Shown: positions 53,072 through 61,609 of the stretch, piece after piece | Position numbering within the stretch: the first letter of the stretch is position 1 | Layout of the letters: the number at the start of each line of letters is the position of its first letter | Source: Verrucomicrobiota bacterium | GTDB lineage: Bacteria > Verrucomicrobiota > Verrucomicrobiia > Opitutales > Opitutaceae | Assembly (NCBI GenBank): GCA_023428905.1 | Contig: JAEYWP010000026.1 | Location: 62,001 to 126,000, forward strand | Direction: 5' to 3' | Length of the DNA: 64,000 nt | Position numbers and translations under genes: made by a program | The notes under the pieces: generated by a model | The model's input: only the letters and a program-made list of their open reading frames with translations | Told to the model about the DNA's origin: nothing | Database searches by the model: none

Positions 53072-53536
53072 TCAGTGCTCGTGTCCGCTGTGGTCGCCGC
53101 CCGCCTCGTCACACACGCAGGCGTATTCAGCACGTTTGCACTCGCCGCAGGACTCCGTGTGGTACTCGAGACGGTAGTTCGACGGCTTCGCCGTTGCGGT
53201 TGCCTTCAACTGCACCACCACGCGGTAGCCGTCGCCTGGCGGCAAAGGAGTCGCTGAAACGAGCGATCCGTCTTTGGCCGCGAACTCCAGCTTTGTTTTC
53301 CCAGCGGGAGCCTCCGCTGTGACTGTCGCCACTTGCCCGGAAGCGGGCACGGGTTTCAAGTCGGCGTCATAGAAGCTGATCACCACGTGGCGGTTCGCAT
53401 CGACGAAAAACTCCGCGTGCGGCGCAGCCTCGGTGAGGATGCGACCGCCCTTCGGGCCGGGGATCGGTTTGGCGAGGAGAGCGCCGGCCGAGAATGCGAG
53501 CGCGGCGAGGATACTGAGTGTCTTCTTTGTTTTCAT
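53072..53536 (-). CDS. Secreted His/Cys-rich protein, probable periplasmic metal binder
   Basis: 154 residues from ATG 53536 (MKTKKTLSILAALAFSAGAL), Sec signal peptide at about 1-22. A beta-rich domain (GPKGGRILTEAAPHAEFFVDANRHVVISFYDADLKPV) is followed by a tail with five Cys and several His (CGECKRAEYACVCDEAGGDHSGHEH). The tail can bind soft or borderline metals. It directly follows czcA (32 bp), fitting a periplasmic metal chaperone or sponge for the efflux pump. Confidence 0.8.
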   Translation of the reverse strand: MKTKKTLSILAALAFSAGALLAKPIPGPKGGRILTEAAPHAEFFVDANRHVVISFYDADLKPVPASGQVATVTAEAPAGKTKLEFAAKDGSLVSATPLPPGDGYRVVVQLKATATAKPSNYRLEYHTESCGECKRAEYACVCDEAGGDHSGHEH

Positions 53537-53568
53537 GAGGGTTATGACGAGTTGGTTTCAGCGGGTCG

Positions 53569-56500
53569 CTATCTGGCGGGAGTTGGCGATGCTGCTTTCC
53601 CGGACACAGGATCGCGTTCGAAGCGGTCGTAAAGTGCCGGCAACAACACCAGCGTCAGGAAGGTCGCGCTGATAATCCCGCCGATCACGACGGTCGCGAG
53701 CGGACGCTGCACCTCGGCGCCCGCACCGTTGGCAAGCGCCATCGGCAGGAAGCCGAGCGATGCGACAAGGGCGGTCATAAGCACGGGCCGCAGGCGGGTG
53801 AGCGCGCCTTCGATGGTGGCCTCGCGCACCGACCGTCCTTGCTCGCGTAGCTGATTGAAGTAGCTCACAAGCATCATGCCGTTGAGCACGGCGACGCCGC
53901 TCAGCGCGATGAAGCCGATGCCCGCAGAGATGGAGAATGGCAGATCACGCAACCACAGCGCAAAAACGCCGCCGGTGACGGCAAGCGGGATGCCCGAGTA
54001 GACAAGCAGCGCCTGTCGCAGGCTCCCGAAAGCGACGAAGATGAGCAGGAAGATGACGCCCAGCGCCACTGGGACGATGACCGCGAGCCTGGCGCGCGCT
54101 TCCTGGAGATTTTTGAACTGCCCGCCGAACTCGATGTTGTATCCCGGCGGCAGCTTGATCTCGGCGTCCACCTTGGCTTTGGCCTCATTGACGAAACTCT
54201 CCACATCGCGTCCACGCAGGTTGACCATGATCGCGGCGCGGCGTTGACCAAACTCGCGGGAGATCGCGTTGACCTTGTCGGCCACCACGAAGTCCGCCAC
54301 CTGTCCGAGCGTGATGACTCCTTCCTCGTGCGAGGACCGCAGCGGCAGGTGTTTGAGTTCGTCGAATGCCGCCCGAAGATCTTCCGGCAGACGCACCACG
54401 ATGGGATAGCGTCGATTGCCGTCGACGATCACGCCGGTCTCGGTCCCGGCCAGCGCGGTCGCCACCGTGGCGTTCACTTCGCTCGCATGGACGTTGTAAC
54501 GGGTCATCGCCTCGCGGCGGAGCTTGATTTCGAGCATCGGGGCCTTGCCCAGGGCGTCGAACTCGACATCGGCCGCGCCGGGCACGGATTCGAGAATTTC
54601 GCGCGTCTGCGAGGCGATGCGTTCGATCTCGGCATAGTCGTCGCCGAAAACCTTCACGGCGATGTCCGCGCGCGTGCCTTCGAGGATTTCGTTGAAGCGC
54701 ATTTCGATGGGCTGCGAGAACAGGTGCGACTCGGCGGGTAACTGCGCCGCAAGTTCCGTCGCCATCCGCGTGGCGACCTCATCTTTGGTTGGCGTCTCGC
54801 CGTGCTCGTCCTTGGGCCATTCGTCGAAGGGCTTGTAGAAGATGTAGGTATCGGCGACGTTGACGCCCATCGGGTCGGTCGCGACTTCCGCGGTGCCGAT
54901 GCGCGAGAAGGTATGCGTGACCATCGGGAATTTCTCTTTGATGATCCTCTCCGCTCGCTCCTGCATCGCGAGCGACGCATCCAGACCGATGCTGTTGGTG
55001 CGAATCATGAAGGCCGCGAACGAACCTTCGTCGAGCTGAGGCACGAACTCGGCGCCCAGCCGGTTGAACACAATGACTGAGAGGGCAAACAGAGCTATGG
55101 CTCCGCCGACGAACAGCCAGCGCAGCCGGAGCGCGACGTTGAGCGTCGGTCGGTAGAGCCGTTTCGCGAAGCGGATCGCGAAGTTGTCCTCTTCCGTGAT
55201 CTTGCCGCGCAGGAAATACGAACAGAGTACCGGCATGAGCGTGAGGGCGAGGATGAGAGCGCCCACAAGAGCGAAGATGACTGTGAGGGCCATCGGCTTG
55301 AACATCTTCCCTTCGATGCCGGTGAGAGAAAGGATCGGCACGTAAACGATGGTGATGATGAAGACGCCGAAGAACGTGGGACGGCCGACTTCCTTCGCCG
55401 CAGCGAGCACGGTGTGCAACCGTTCCTCTAGAGTGAGTTTGCGGTGCAGATCGTGCTGTCGCAGGCCAAGCCGTCTCACGATGTTTTCGACCATCACGAC
55501 CGCGCCATCGATGATCAGGCCGAAGTCCACCGCACCGAGGCTCATGAGGTTGCCCGAGACGCCGAATTTCACCATGCCCGTGATCGCGAAGAGAAACGAG
55601 AGCGGGATCGCGAGCGAAACGATGAGCGCCGCGCGCCAGTTGCCCAGCAACCCCAGCAGGACAACCACGACAAAGATCGCGCCCTCGAACAGGTTCTTCT
55701 CGACGGTGGCAATCGTGCGATCCACCAGGTCCGTGCGGTCATACACCGTCGTGATCGTGACCCCGGCAGGGAGCTTCGGCTTGATTTCCTCAAGCTTTGC
55801 AGCGACGCGATGCGATATGACGCGGGAGTTCTCCCCGGCGAGCATCAGCGCGGCGCCAAGCACGGCTTCCTTACCGTTCGAGGTCGCCGAACCCGTGCGC
55901 AGGCTGCTGCCGATACCCACGTCCGCGACGTCCCGGACCAAGAGCGGCTTGGACGCAGCGCCGCGGAACTTGATGGGCAGGGCACCGATTTCTTCGGCGG
56001 TCTGCACGCGGCTGTCGGCACGGATGGTGATCTGTTCACCGCCGATCTGCACCGCACCGCCGCCGGCGTTCTCGACATTCTCGCCGACCACCTCGGCCAG
56101 GTCGCTGAAGGTCACGCCCGTCGCCAGGAGTGCGTCCGGGCGCGGCAGCACGACAATCTGCTTCTCGTATCCACCGGATGCATTCACCTCGGCGATACCG
56201 GTGACGGTGCGAAGCTGCGGCTTCACCACGAAATCGTGGATCGACTTCAGCTCCATCAGTTGCTCGGCGCGTGTGGCGGGCTTGTTCGGAGCATCGGCCG
56301 CGTAGTCCACGACGTAGTAGAAGATGTCGCTCAGGCCGGTCGTGATCGGCGCGAGTTTTGGGCTGAGTCCAGCCGGCAGTTCCTCCGCAGCATTGAGGAG
56401 GCGTTCGCTCACGAGCTGCCGCGCGCGGTAGATGTCGGCATCGTCGCCAAACACCATCGTGATTTGGGAGAGGCCGGTCTTGGAGAGCGAACGCAGCTCG

Positions 56501-56739
56501 GTCATGCCGGGCACGCCGCTCATTTCCATTTCGATGGGAAAGGTGACAAGTTTCTCGATCTCCTCGGGTGCCAGGCCTTGCACCTCCGTGTTGATCTGCA
56601 CTTGCACATTGGTGATGTCGGGGGTCGCGTCGATGGGGAGTCGAAGTGCCGCCCAGATGCCCGCGCCCAGGAGCGCGAGAACCCCGAGCAGCACGAAGAC
56701 GCGCTGCCGAAGGGCAAATTCCAGAATCTTGTCGATCAT
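53569..56739 (-). CDS. czcA: Heavy-metal efflux RND pump, CzcA family
   Basis: 1056 residues from ATG 56739, the usual length for CusA/CzcA proteins. The N-terminal helix is followed by DATPDITNVQVQINT. The proton-relay triad in helix 4 is Asp405, Asp411 and Glu418 (DFGLIIDGAVVMVEN), matching the pattern of divalent-metal (Zn/Co/Cd) pumps. Two large periplasmic loops and twelve helices are visible, ending LLPALYDRFERD. It works with the outer-membrane protein CzcC and adaptor CzcB to remove metal from periplasm or cytoplasm. It lies 21 bp after czcB. Confidence 0.95.
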   Translation of the reverse strand: MIDKILEFALRQRVFVLLGVLALLGAGIWAALRLPIDATPDITNVQVQINTEVQGLAPEEIEKLVTFPIEMEMSGVPGMTELRSLSKTGLSQITMVFGDDADIYRARQLVSERLLNAAEELPAGLSPKLAPITTGLSDIFYYVVDYAADAPNKPATRAEQLMELKSIHDFVVKPQLRTVTGIAEVNASGGYEKQIVVLPRPDALLATGVTFSDLAEVVGENVENAGGGAVQIGGEQITIRADSRVQTAEEIGALPIKFRGAASKPLLVRDVADVGIGSSLRTGSATSNGKEAVLGAALMLAGENSRVISHRVAAKLEEIKPKLPAGVTITTVYDRTDLVDRTIATVEKNLFEGAIFVVVVLLGLLGNWRAALIVSLAIPLSFLFAITGMVKFGVSGNLMSLGAVDFGLIIDGAVVMVENIVRRLGLRQHDLHRKLTLEERLHTVLAAAKEVGRPTFFGVFIITIVYVPILSLTGIEGKMFKPMALTVIFALVGALILALTLMPVLCSYFLRGKITEEDNFAIRFAKRLYRPTLNVALRLRWLFVGGAIALFALSVIVFNRLGAEFVPQLDEGSFAAFMIRTNSIGLDASLAMQERAERIIKEKFPMVTHTFSRIGTAEVATDPMGVNVADTYIFYKPFDEWPKDEHGETPTKDEVATRMATELAAQLPAESHLFSQPIEMRFNEILEGTRADIAVKVFGDDYAEIERIASQTREILESVPGAADVEFDALGKAPMLEIKLRREAMTRYNVHASEVNATVATALAGTETGVIVDGNRRYPIVVRLPEDLRAAFDELKHLPLRSSHEEGVITLGQVADFVVADKVNAISREFGQRRAAIMVNLRGRDVESFVNEAKAKVDAEIKLPPGYNIEFGGQFKNLQEARARLAVIVPVALGVIFLLIFVAFGSLRQALLVYSGIPLAVTGGVFALWLRDLPFSISAGIGFIALSGVAVLNGMMLVSYFNQLREQGRSVREATIEGALTRLRPVLMTALVASLGFLPMALANGAGAEVQRPLATVVIGGIISATFLTLVLLPALYDRFERDPVSGKAASPTPAR

Positions 56740-56760
56740 GTTGGGATCAAAGGGATGAAG

Positions 56761-57468
56761 TTAGTGGCTGTGGCCGCCGCCCTTGGTGAGGCGCAGCTCC
56801 GTGAGCCAGAGTTGTTCGACGGCCGCGGTCGCGACCACGTCGCCCGCATAGAGGCCGTCGAGGATTTCAATGAATGCGCCATCGCTGGCACCGGGCTGCA
56901 CCGGGGTGCGCAGCAGGTAGGCGCCGTTGACGACATAGACGAACGTGCCTGTTGCCGTGCGCAGGAGCGCGGCGCGCGGAATGGCGACGCTGTCGCGGAC
57001 CGGGCCGCTCAGGCTCAGTGTCACTGTCGTGCCCACAGCGGGTGCTCCCGGGAGCGCGAAGACGACCTCCACTTGGTTCAGCGCCGTGGCAAGGTCGCGG
57101 CGGATGGCCAGAAGCTTTGCTTCGGTCGGCGGATGTTTCTCTAGGTCGTCGGCGATCTCGACCGGCATCAGCGAACTGGCGCGCGCGGGCGGTCCGGCGT
57201 CGAAGACGGATGCGGTCACCTCGTAGGTGTGCGTTACTGGGCGCTCCTCCACGTCGCCGGTCTTCAGCCCAAGGGCTTCCTTGGTGCTGTCGATCAGGAG
57301 CAGCCCTTGCCCTTCCTTGAACTTGGCGGGGGCTTCTCCGCCCTCGCCGGCGTGTTCTTCGTGATTGTGGCCGCCTGATTCGGCGTTGGATTTGGACTTG
57401 CCGCAGCCCGCGAGCGCAAGCGCCGCAGCGAGGGGAGTCGCCATGAGAATCAAAGAAAAGCGGCTCAT
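56761..57468 (-). CDS. czcB: Short CzcB-like periplasmic adaptor lipoprotein
   Basis: 235 residues from ATG 57468, overlapping the czcC stop (ATGA). The signal ends in a lipobox (LALAGC, Cys22). A His/Glu-rich stretch (GGHNHEEHAGEGGE) and a C-terminal GGGHSH can bind metal. The beta-barrel and membrane-proximal parts are recognisable (VAIPRAALLRTATGTFVYVV, FIEILDGLYAGDVVATA). Typical CzcB adaptors have about 350-500 residues; here the lipoyl/barrel-sandwich halves and the long hairpin are reduced to one short helical stretch (TEAKLLAIRRDLATALNQVE). It is either a minimal adaptor or an internally deleted one; the frame is intact. Confidence 0.8.
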   Translation of the reverse strand: MSRFSLILMATPLAAALALAGCGKSKSNAESGGHNHEEHAGEGGEAPAKFKEGQGLLLIDSTKEALGLKTGDVEERPVTHTYEVTASVFDAGPPARASSLMPVEIADDLEKHPPTEAKLLAIRRDLATALNQVEVVFALPGAPAVGTTVTLSLSGPVRDSVAIPRAALLRTATGTFVYVVNGAYLLRTPVQPGASDGAFIEILDGLYAGDVVATAAVEQLWLTELRLTKGGGHSH

Positions 57469-58760
57469 GGCATGGTCTCCACCGCGTTCAGTTCAAGGCC
57501 GGTCAAAAGCTGGAGCGAGCCGCCCGCTTCGAGCGCTTCCTGCTGGGTCTCGTAGAGCGCATCGATCGCTTCGAGATACGAGTTTTGCAGCTCGACGTAG
57601 GTCGAGATAGGCACCGCACCGAGGCGATAGTGGCGGTCGGCGAGTTCGGCGGAATCGCGGAACTTGCTCGCCGCATCCGGCGACCACTTTGCCGTCTCGG
57701 CGAGCTTGGCTGCGAAACGGTGCGCGGCGGTGATCACCTCGCGCTCCATGTTGCGCTGTGCGACAAGCACAGCGGTCTCCGCCTGACGACGACGCGCCTC
57801 AGCGGCAGCGACGTTCGCCCCGGAGCGACCGCTGATGGGCAGTGGAAGGGAGAAACCCACCCCATACGTGCGCTCCTTGTCGCCGGCCTTTTCCTCCGCG
57901 AAATACGGGCTCACCGTGAAGCTCGGGCGACCTTCGTTGCGAGCGAGGGAGACGACGAGACCTTGCTGCTCCAGTTCGATGCGAGCCGAACGAAACTCGA
58001 AATTGTTCTCCCTCGCGGCATCAAGCAACGGCTCCAACCCCGGCGCGGCACTGAATGCGAGCCGGGCCTGCGATACGGTGATCGGCGTGTCCACCGGCAG
58101 ACCGCGAAGCTGGTTGAGTTCCACAAGCGCGGCTTGAACCGCGAGCTTCGCCTCGGTCGCACGGTGTTGCAGCGTGAGTTCCTGCGCTTCGATCACGCGT
58201 GTTTCGAGCAACGGCGTGATGCCGCCTGGATCGCGCGCGAGGAAGAGCTCGCGCAACGCTTGGTAGCGCGCGGCAACTTCCGCCGCCGCCTGTGCGCGCT
58301 CGTGCGCCGCATGCAAACCGAACGCCAGCGTGCGGGCGCGATTTGCCAGCGCCGACTTGAACCTGGCGAGGCCAAGCTCGGCGAGCGCGATGTCGTGATT
58401 GGCGATGGCCTTCCGGAGCGAGAGCCGTCCGGGCCACTCGAAAGTTTGAGAGACGGACACCGACCAGGCCGTGCCTTCGCCGGCCAGCGTGCCGCCGGCA
58501 TCGGTCACACGCTTGCGACCGACGGCGAGCGACAGCTCGGGATTTTCGCGCGTGCCGGCGGCCTTGCGGCCAGCCTTGGCGGCGTCGATCTCGGCCTCGT
58601 AGAAGGCGAGTTCAGGATTCTTGGCGATGATGTCGCCGACGATGATTTGAATGGATGCGGAAGCTGATTGCTCCGCCGCAGTTTGAGCACGCCCCGGCAG
58701 GGCGAGGAGGAGGAGCCCGACAAGCGGGCAGATACGCAGAGAGAGAGGGAATGACTTCAT
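57465..58760 (-). CDS. czcC: Outer-membrane efflux channel, CzcC family (TolC-like)
   Basis: 431 residues from ATG 58760 (MKSFPLSLRICPLVGLLLLA), with a Sec signal peptide. Two OEP repeats are visible: NPELAFYEAEIDAAKAGRKAA ... QTFEWPGRLSLRKAIANHDIALAEL, and NNFEFRSARIELEQQGLVVS ... LPLPISGRSGANVAAAEAR. The C-terminus has YVELQNSYLEAIDALYETQQEALEA. It forms the exit duct for the CzcA pump. The preceding Cys-rich gene is 111 bp upstream; the stop overlaps czcB. Confidence 0.92.
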   Translation of the reverse strand: MKSFPLSLRICPLVGLLLLALPGRAQTAAEQSASASIQIIVGDIIAKNPELAFYEAEIDAAKAGRKAAGTRENPELSLAVGRKRVTDAGGTLAGEGTAWSVSVSQTFEWPGRLSLRKAIANHDIALAELGLARFKSALANRARTLAFGLHAAHERAQAAAEVAARYQALRELFLARDPGGITPLLETRVIEAQELTLQHRATEAKLAVQAALVELNQLRGLPVDTPITVSQARLAFSAAPGLEPLLDAARENNFEFRSARIELEQQGLVVSLARNEGRPSFTVSPYFAEEKAGDKERTYGVGFSLPLPISGRSGANVAAAEARRRQAETAVLVAQRNMEREVITAAHRFAAKLAETAKWSPDAASKFRDSAELADRHYRLGAVPISTYVELQNSYLEAIDALYETQQEALEAGGSLQLLTGLELNAVETMP

Positions 58761-58871
58761 TGGAAAAGGAATGGTTGGTGCGGGAAAACGGGCGCAATCA
58801 GGCCCGGAAGCGCGTCGCGCACGCGCGCAGACGCCGATACGAGAAGGCCGGACGGTCCGCGCAGGGACCGA

Positions 58872-59273
58872 TCAGGCCTGAATCACCGACGGAGCGCGCG
58901 GCGGCTGGGCCGCCCGGCGCACGAAATGCCACATGGGCACCCAACCACGAGGCTCGTCGGCTGCGTGTGCAAATTCCAGCGCGGGCTCTGAAGCCACGAC
59001 CGGAATGACGAGCCGCGTGCACAGCCGGCAGATGCACTCATTGAGTGCCGGCGCCGGAATATTAAGCACCGTGTTTGAGGGTGCCAACGAGCCACGCTCA
59101 ACCAGCGTGCAACCGTCCTGCGTGCATGGGCCGCTGCTCGAACAGCAGAGGGGAACGGCCCCGTCCTCTGAATGCGTCTCCAGCAATCCCGCCGCCTCCA
59201 GACCGCAATGCTGGGTCGCCGCCAGCCAGATGGCCAGAAGCACAAAACCCATTATGCGGCGAAAGTGAGACAC
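58872..59273 (-). CDS. Cys-rich exported protein at the head of the czc operon
   Basis: 133 residues from GTG 59273 (encoding MSHFRRIMGFVLLAIWLAAT); TTG 59285 and ATG 59252 are alternatives. GTG was chosen because it gives a positively charged signal n-region. The mature part has nine Cys, grouped as CCSSSGPCTQDGC and CICRLC, and a basic C-terminus. Small Cys-rich proteins with this layout often precede czc genes in environmental bacteria; a metal-sensing or metal-binding role is inferred. A TTGACA box lies at 59303-59308 on the minus strand, but no good -10 is seen. Confidence 0.65.
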   Translation of the reverse strand: MSHFRRIMGFVLLAIWLAATQHCGLEAAGLLETHSEDGAVPLCCSSSGPCTQDGCTLVERGSLAPSNTVLNIPAPALNECICRLCTRLVIPVVASEPALEFAHAADEPRGWVPMWHFVRRAAQPPRAPSVIQA

Positions 59274-59378
59274 AGACTCAACCAAGGTGAGCTTATCGCT
59301 TATGTCAATTTTCTGATGGGCCTACTTTCCAGACAACGGATGCAGAACGTGTTGCGGGCTCCGAACCACCTGTTCCGC

Positions 59379-60110
59379 CTAAGCAGCCGGCACTCCGGCA
59401 GTCGGAGTGCGCTTGTTGAGAGTGAGCCGAAGCAGTTTCCTCTGGAATCCGGGATACGTGACTCCGGTTGGCGAAATGTGCACGTAGCCCATCTGAACGG
59501 CGTAGCAGACGAGTTCGCCTTTCTGATGCAGGCGCAGTTTCGCCATGATCGACTTACGGTGCGTATTCACCGTGTGCGGCGAAATTCCCAGCCGCTGGGC
59601 GGCCTGTTGATCGTCGGAGCCGTCGCCGATGGCGGCCAGCACCTCTTGCTCTTTCGGCGTCAGTTCATCGAGCGTGATTCGGCGCGGCGGCTTCATGTGC
59701 GGCACGAACGACTCGCTTACGTAGGACTTCCCTTCGAGCACCAGCTCCAGCGCCTTGCTGAAATCCTTATACCCATCGAGCTTCACGTCGAAGATGCCGT
59801 TGTAGCGCAACTCGCGCAGGAGCGCGACGGTGCGCGAATCTCGCCGTGCGGTGACGACCAGGATCGGCAGCTTGCGCTCCACGAACGGCTCCAGGTGTTC
59901 AAGCCCGTCCATGTCATCGATCTTTACACCGGTGATAAACATATCGGGCATGTTCGCCTGCATTGACTCGAGCGCATCGAAGCCTTTCTGGAAAACCTCC
60001 AACTTGGCGCCACGCCAGCACTGCTTCACGAGTTGGGCGATGGTGTCGCCGTAGAAACGGTCCGCCTTCAGGATGACGATGCGAGGAGTAAGGGTCGGCT
60101 GGGTCGGCAT
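59379..60110 (-). CDS. LuxR-type regulator with a degenerate (pseudo-)receiver
   Basis: 243 residues from ATG 60110, two bases after the AAA+ gene stop. The C-terminal HTH is canonical (LTPKEQEVLAAIGDGSDDQQAAQRLGISPHTVNTHRKSIMAKL). The receiver fold is present (RIVILKADRFYGDTIAQLV, PILVVTARRD, FDVKLDGYKDF). At the phospho-acceptor position the sequence reads PDMFITGVKID, so Gly61 stands where Asp is required, and the acidic pocket is reduced to one Asp. It cannot work by Asp phosphorylation. As part of the conjugation operon it probably controls transfer or the nearby metal genes by another signal. Confidence 0.85.
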   Translation of the reverse strand: MPTQPTLTPRIVILKADRFYGDTIAQLVKQCWRGAKLEVFQKGFDALESMQANMPDMFITGVKIDDMDGLEHLEPFVERKLPILVVTARRDSRTVALLRELRYNGIFDVKLDGYKDFSKALELVLEGKSYVSESFVPHMKPPRRITLDELTPKEQEVLAAIGDGSDDQQAAQRLGISPHTVNTHRKSIMAKLRLHQKGELVCYAVQMGYVHISPTGVTYPGFQRKLLRLTLNKRTPTAGVPAA

Positions 60111-60112
60111 CG

Positions 60113-61027
60113 TCAGCAGGTGGAGGGTTCCAGTTCGAGTTGCTGGCCTTCGGGACCAGGCCGCAGACGGCCCTTGCCGCTTCCGCCACGTAGGAGTTCC
60201 TGCGCGAGGGCATTCCGAATGAGCAGCTCCGTCGCGTCGCGCATCGGGCGCGCGCCGAGCCGTTCGTGATAGCCGCGCTGAATCACGACCTCCGACACCG
60301 CCGACTCGGGCGTGATCGCGAAGCCGCGCGCGGCGAGCGCGGCGCATTCCTTCGCGATCATGCCGCCGGCAATCGCGCACTGCGCATCGAAGTCGAGTTT
60401 GTTGAAAACGACGGTGACCGTGATGCGCGCAAAGATTTCCGGACGGAGTTCGCGCTGCGCGTCCTGACGCACGAGGCGCTCCATCGTCTCATACTTCGAC
60501 TTGCGCATGCCCATGATGCGCTGCGCGCCGATGTTGCTCGTGAGGACGACATACCAGTTCGAGAAATCCAGCACGCGGTTGCGACCTGTCGTGAGGCGCG
60601 CGGCATCGAGCAACTGCAGCAGCACGTCGAGCACGCGCGGATGCGCCTTCTCGATTTCGTCGAAGAGCAATGTCCCGCATCCCTCGCACGCATCGAAGCC
60701 TTCGGCGATGCGCCCCGGCTCTTCGCTCGTCCCGAGCAGCAGAGCCAGGCGGTCCGCCGTCTGATACTCCGACATGTCGAGACGAACCACGCGGTCAGGC
60801 CCAATCAGGTCTTCCGTGAACCGCAGCGTGAGCTCGGTCTTCCCGACGCCGGTCGGACCAAGAAACATGAAACTCGCCTTCGGACGACCCGGTGTCGTCA
60901 GGCCGAGTTCACCATGCTGGAGACGCTCGGCGACAAGATCGATCGCCATGTCCTGCCCCGTGAGCACCGCCTTGAGGCGCATGGGCAACGTGCGCAACTT
61001 TTCGCGGTGTGCTTCGGTGAGAGTCAT
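60113..61027 (-). CDS. Single-domain Clp-type AAA+ ATPase of the conjugation operon
   Basis: 304 residues from ATG 61027. It corresponds to the second AAA+ domain of ClpA/ClpB only: Walker A GPTGVGKT (57-64), Walker B LLFDE (120-124), sensor 1 Asn165 in LTSNIGAQ, and a D2-small domain with sensor 2 in GYHERLGARPMRDA. There is no N domain, no first AAA+ domain and no IGF loop for ClpP docking that I can see. It is probably an unfoldase or disassembly chaperone. Its place between a lipoprotein and a regulator in the VirB-like gene run suggests a role in conjugative-machine assembly or energy supply. It lies 6 bp from the lipoprotein gene. Confidence 0.88.
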   Translation of the reverse strand: MTLTEAHREKLRTLPMRLKAVLTGQDMAIDLVAERLQHGELGLTTPGRPKASFMFLGPTGVGKTELTLRFTEDLIGPDRVVRLDMSEYQTADRLALLLGTSEEPGRIAEGFDACEGCGTLLFDEIEKAHPRVLDVLLQLLDAARLTTGRNRVLDFSNWYVVLTSNIGAQRIMGMRKSKYETMERLVRQDAQRELRPEIFARITVTVVFNKLDFDAQCAIAGGMIAKECAALAARGFAITPESAVSEVVIQRGYHERLGARPMRDATELLIRNALAQELLRGGSGKGRLRPGPEGQQLELEPSTC

Positions 61028-61033
61028 GGCGCG

Positions 61034-61609
61034 TTACCACTTCACTTCCGGGGTGCTTGCGGTCGCACCTGCCGGAGCCGGTGCGGTCGGCGCGACAGGG
61101 GTCGCAGCCGAGGTTTGAAGGCGTGTGCGCTCCACTTCGAGGCGTTCACGCAGTTCAACAGTTTCGGCGCGCTGGCGGACGAGCGTCGCGTATTGCGCCT
61201 GCATCTTGTCGCCGGTCTCCGCGAGGGCGGCATGCATGGCGCGCAGCTCTGCGGTGATTTGGCGCTGTGCGGCGAGTTCGGCGTTCAGCTCCGCATTGGC
61301 CGGCAGCGGCGCAACACTGGCCGGAGAGAACGTGTCACGCGGCACCGTGCCAAGTTGGTCCGGTGCGTTAAGCGGAACGCGTGTCCGACGAAACACGGCA
61401 TGCGCTTCATGCCGCACAGATGGGTTCGCGGCTTCACGATACGCGCGGACCTCGTAGCGAGTTTCGACGACCTTTGTCGTCTCAACTGCCGCGCCCACGA
61501 GAGGCGCAGGTGTGGGCGCTTTCGCGATGGGCGTGGCCGCCGGTGGCGTCGCCACGCAGCCCGCGAAGCAGAGCGCCGGGGACAAGATCCAGAGGTGTCG
61601 CACGTTCAT
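61034..61609 (-). CDS. Lipoprotein of the conjugation operon with coiled coil
   Basis: 191 residues from ATG 61609, overlapping the virB10-like stop (ATGA). The signal ends in a lipobox (LCFAGC, Cys18). A proline/alanine-rich linker, a basic middle part (RYEVRAYREAANPSVRHEAHAVFRRT) and a helical segment (ELAAQRQITAELRAMHAALAE ... LRERLEVERTRL) follow, then an Ala/Pro-rich tail. It has the position and style of VirB7/TraV-type outer-membrane lipoproteins, but it is longer and no specific family was recognised. Confidence 0.7.
   Translation of the reverse strand: MNVRHLWILSPALCFAGCVATPPAATPIAKAPTPAPLVGAAVETTKVVETRYEVRAYREAANPSVRHEAHAVFRRTRVPLNAPDQLGTVPRDTFSPASVAPLPANAELNAELAAQRQITAELRAMHAALAETGDKMQAQYATLVRQRAETVELRERLEVERTRLQTSAATPVAPTAPAPAGATASTPEVKW

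Noticed and set aside
55444..57144. 566-codon plus-strand open frame opposite czcA/czcB
   Set aside because: His/Arg-rich shadow translation with no domain; the minus strand encodes complete CzcA and CzcB.
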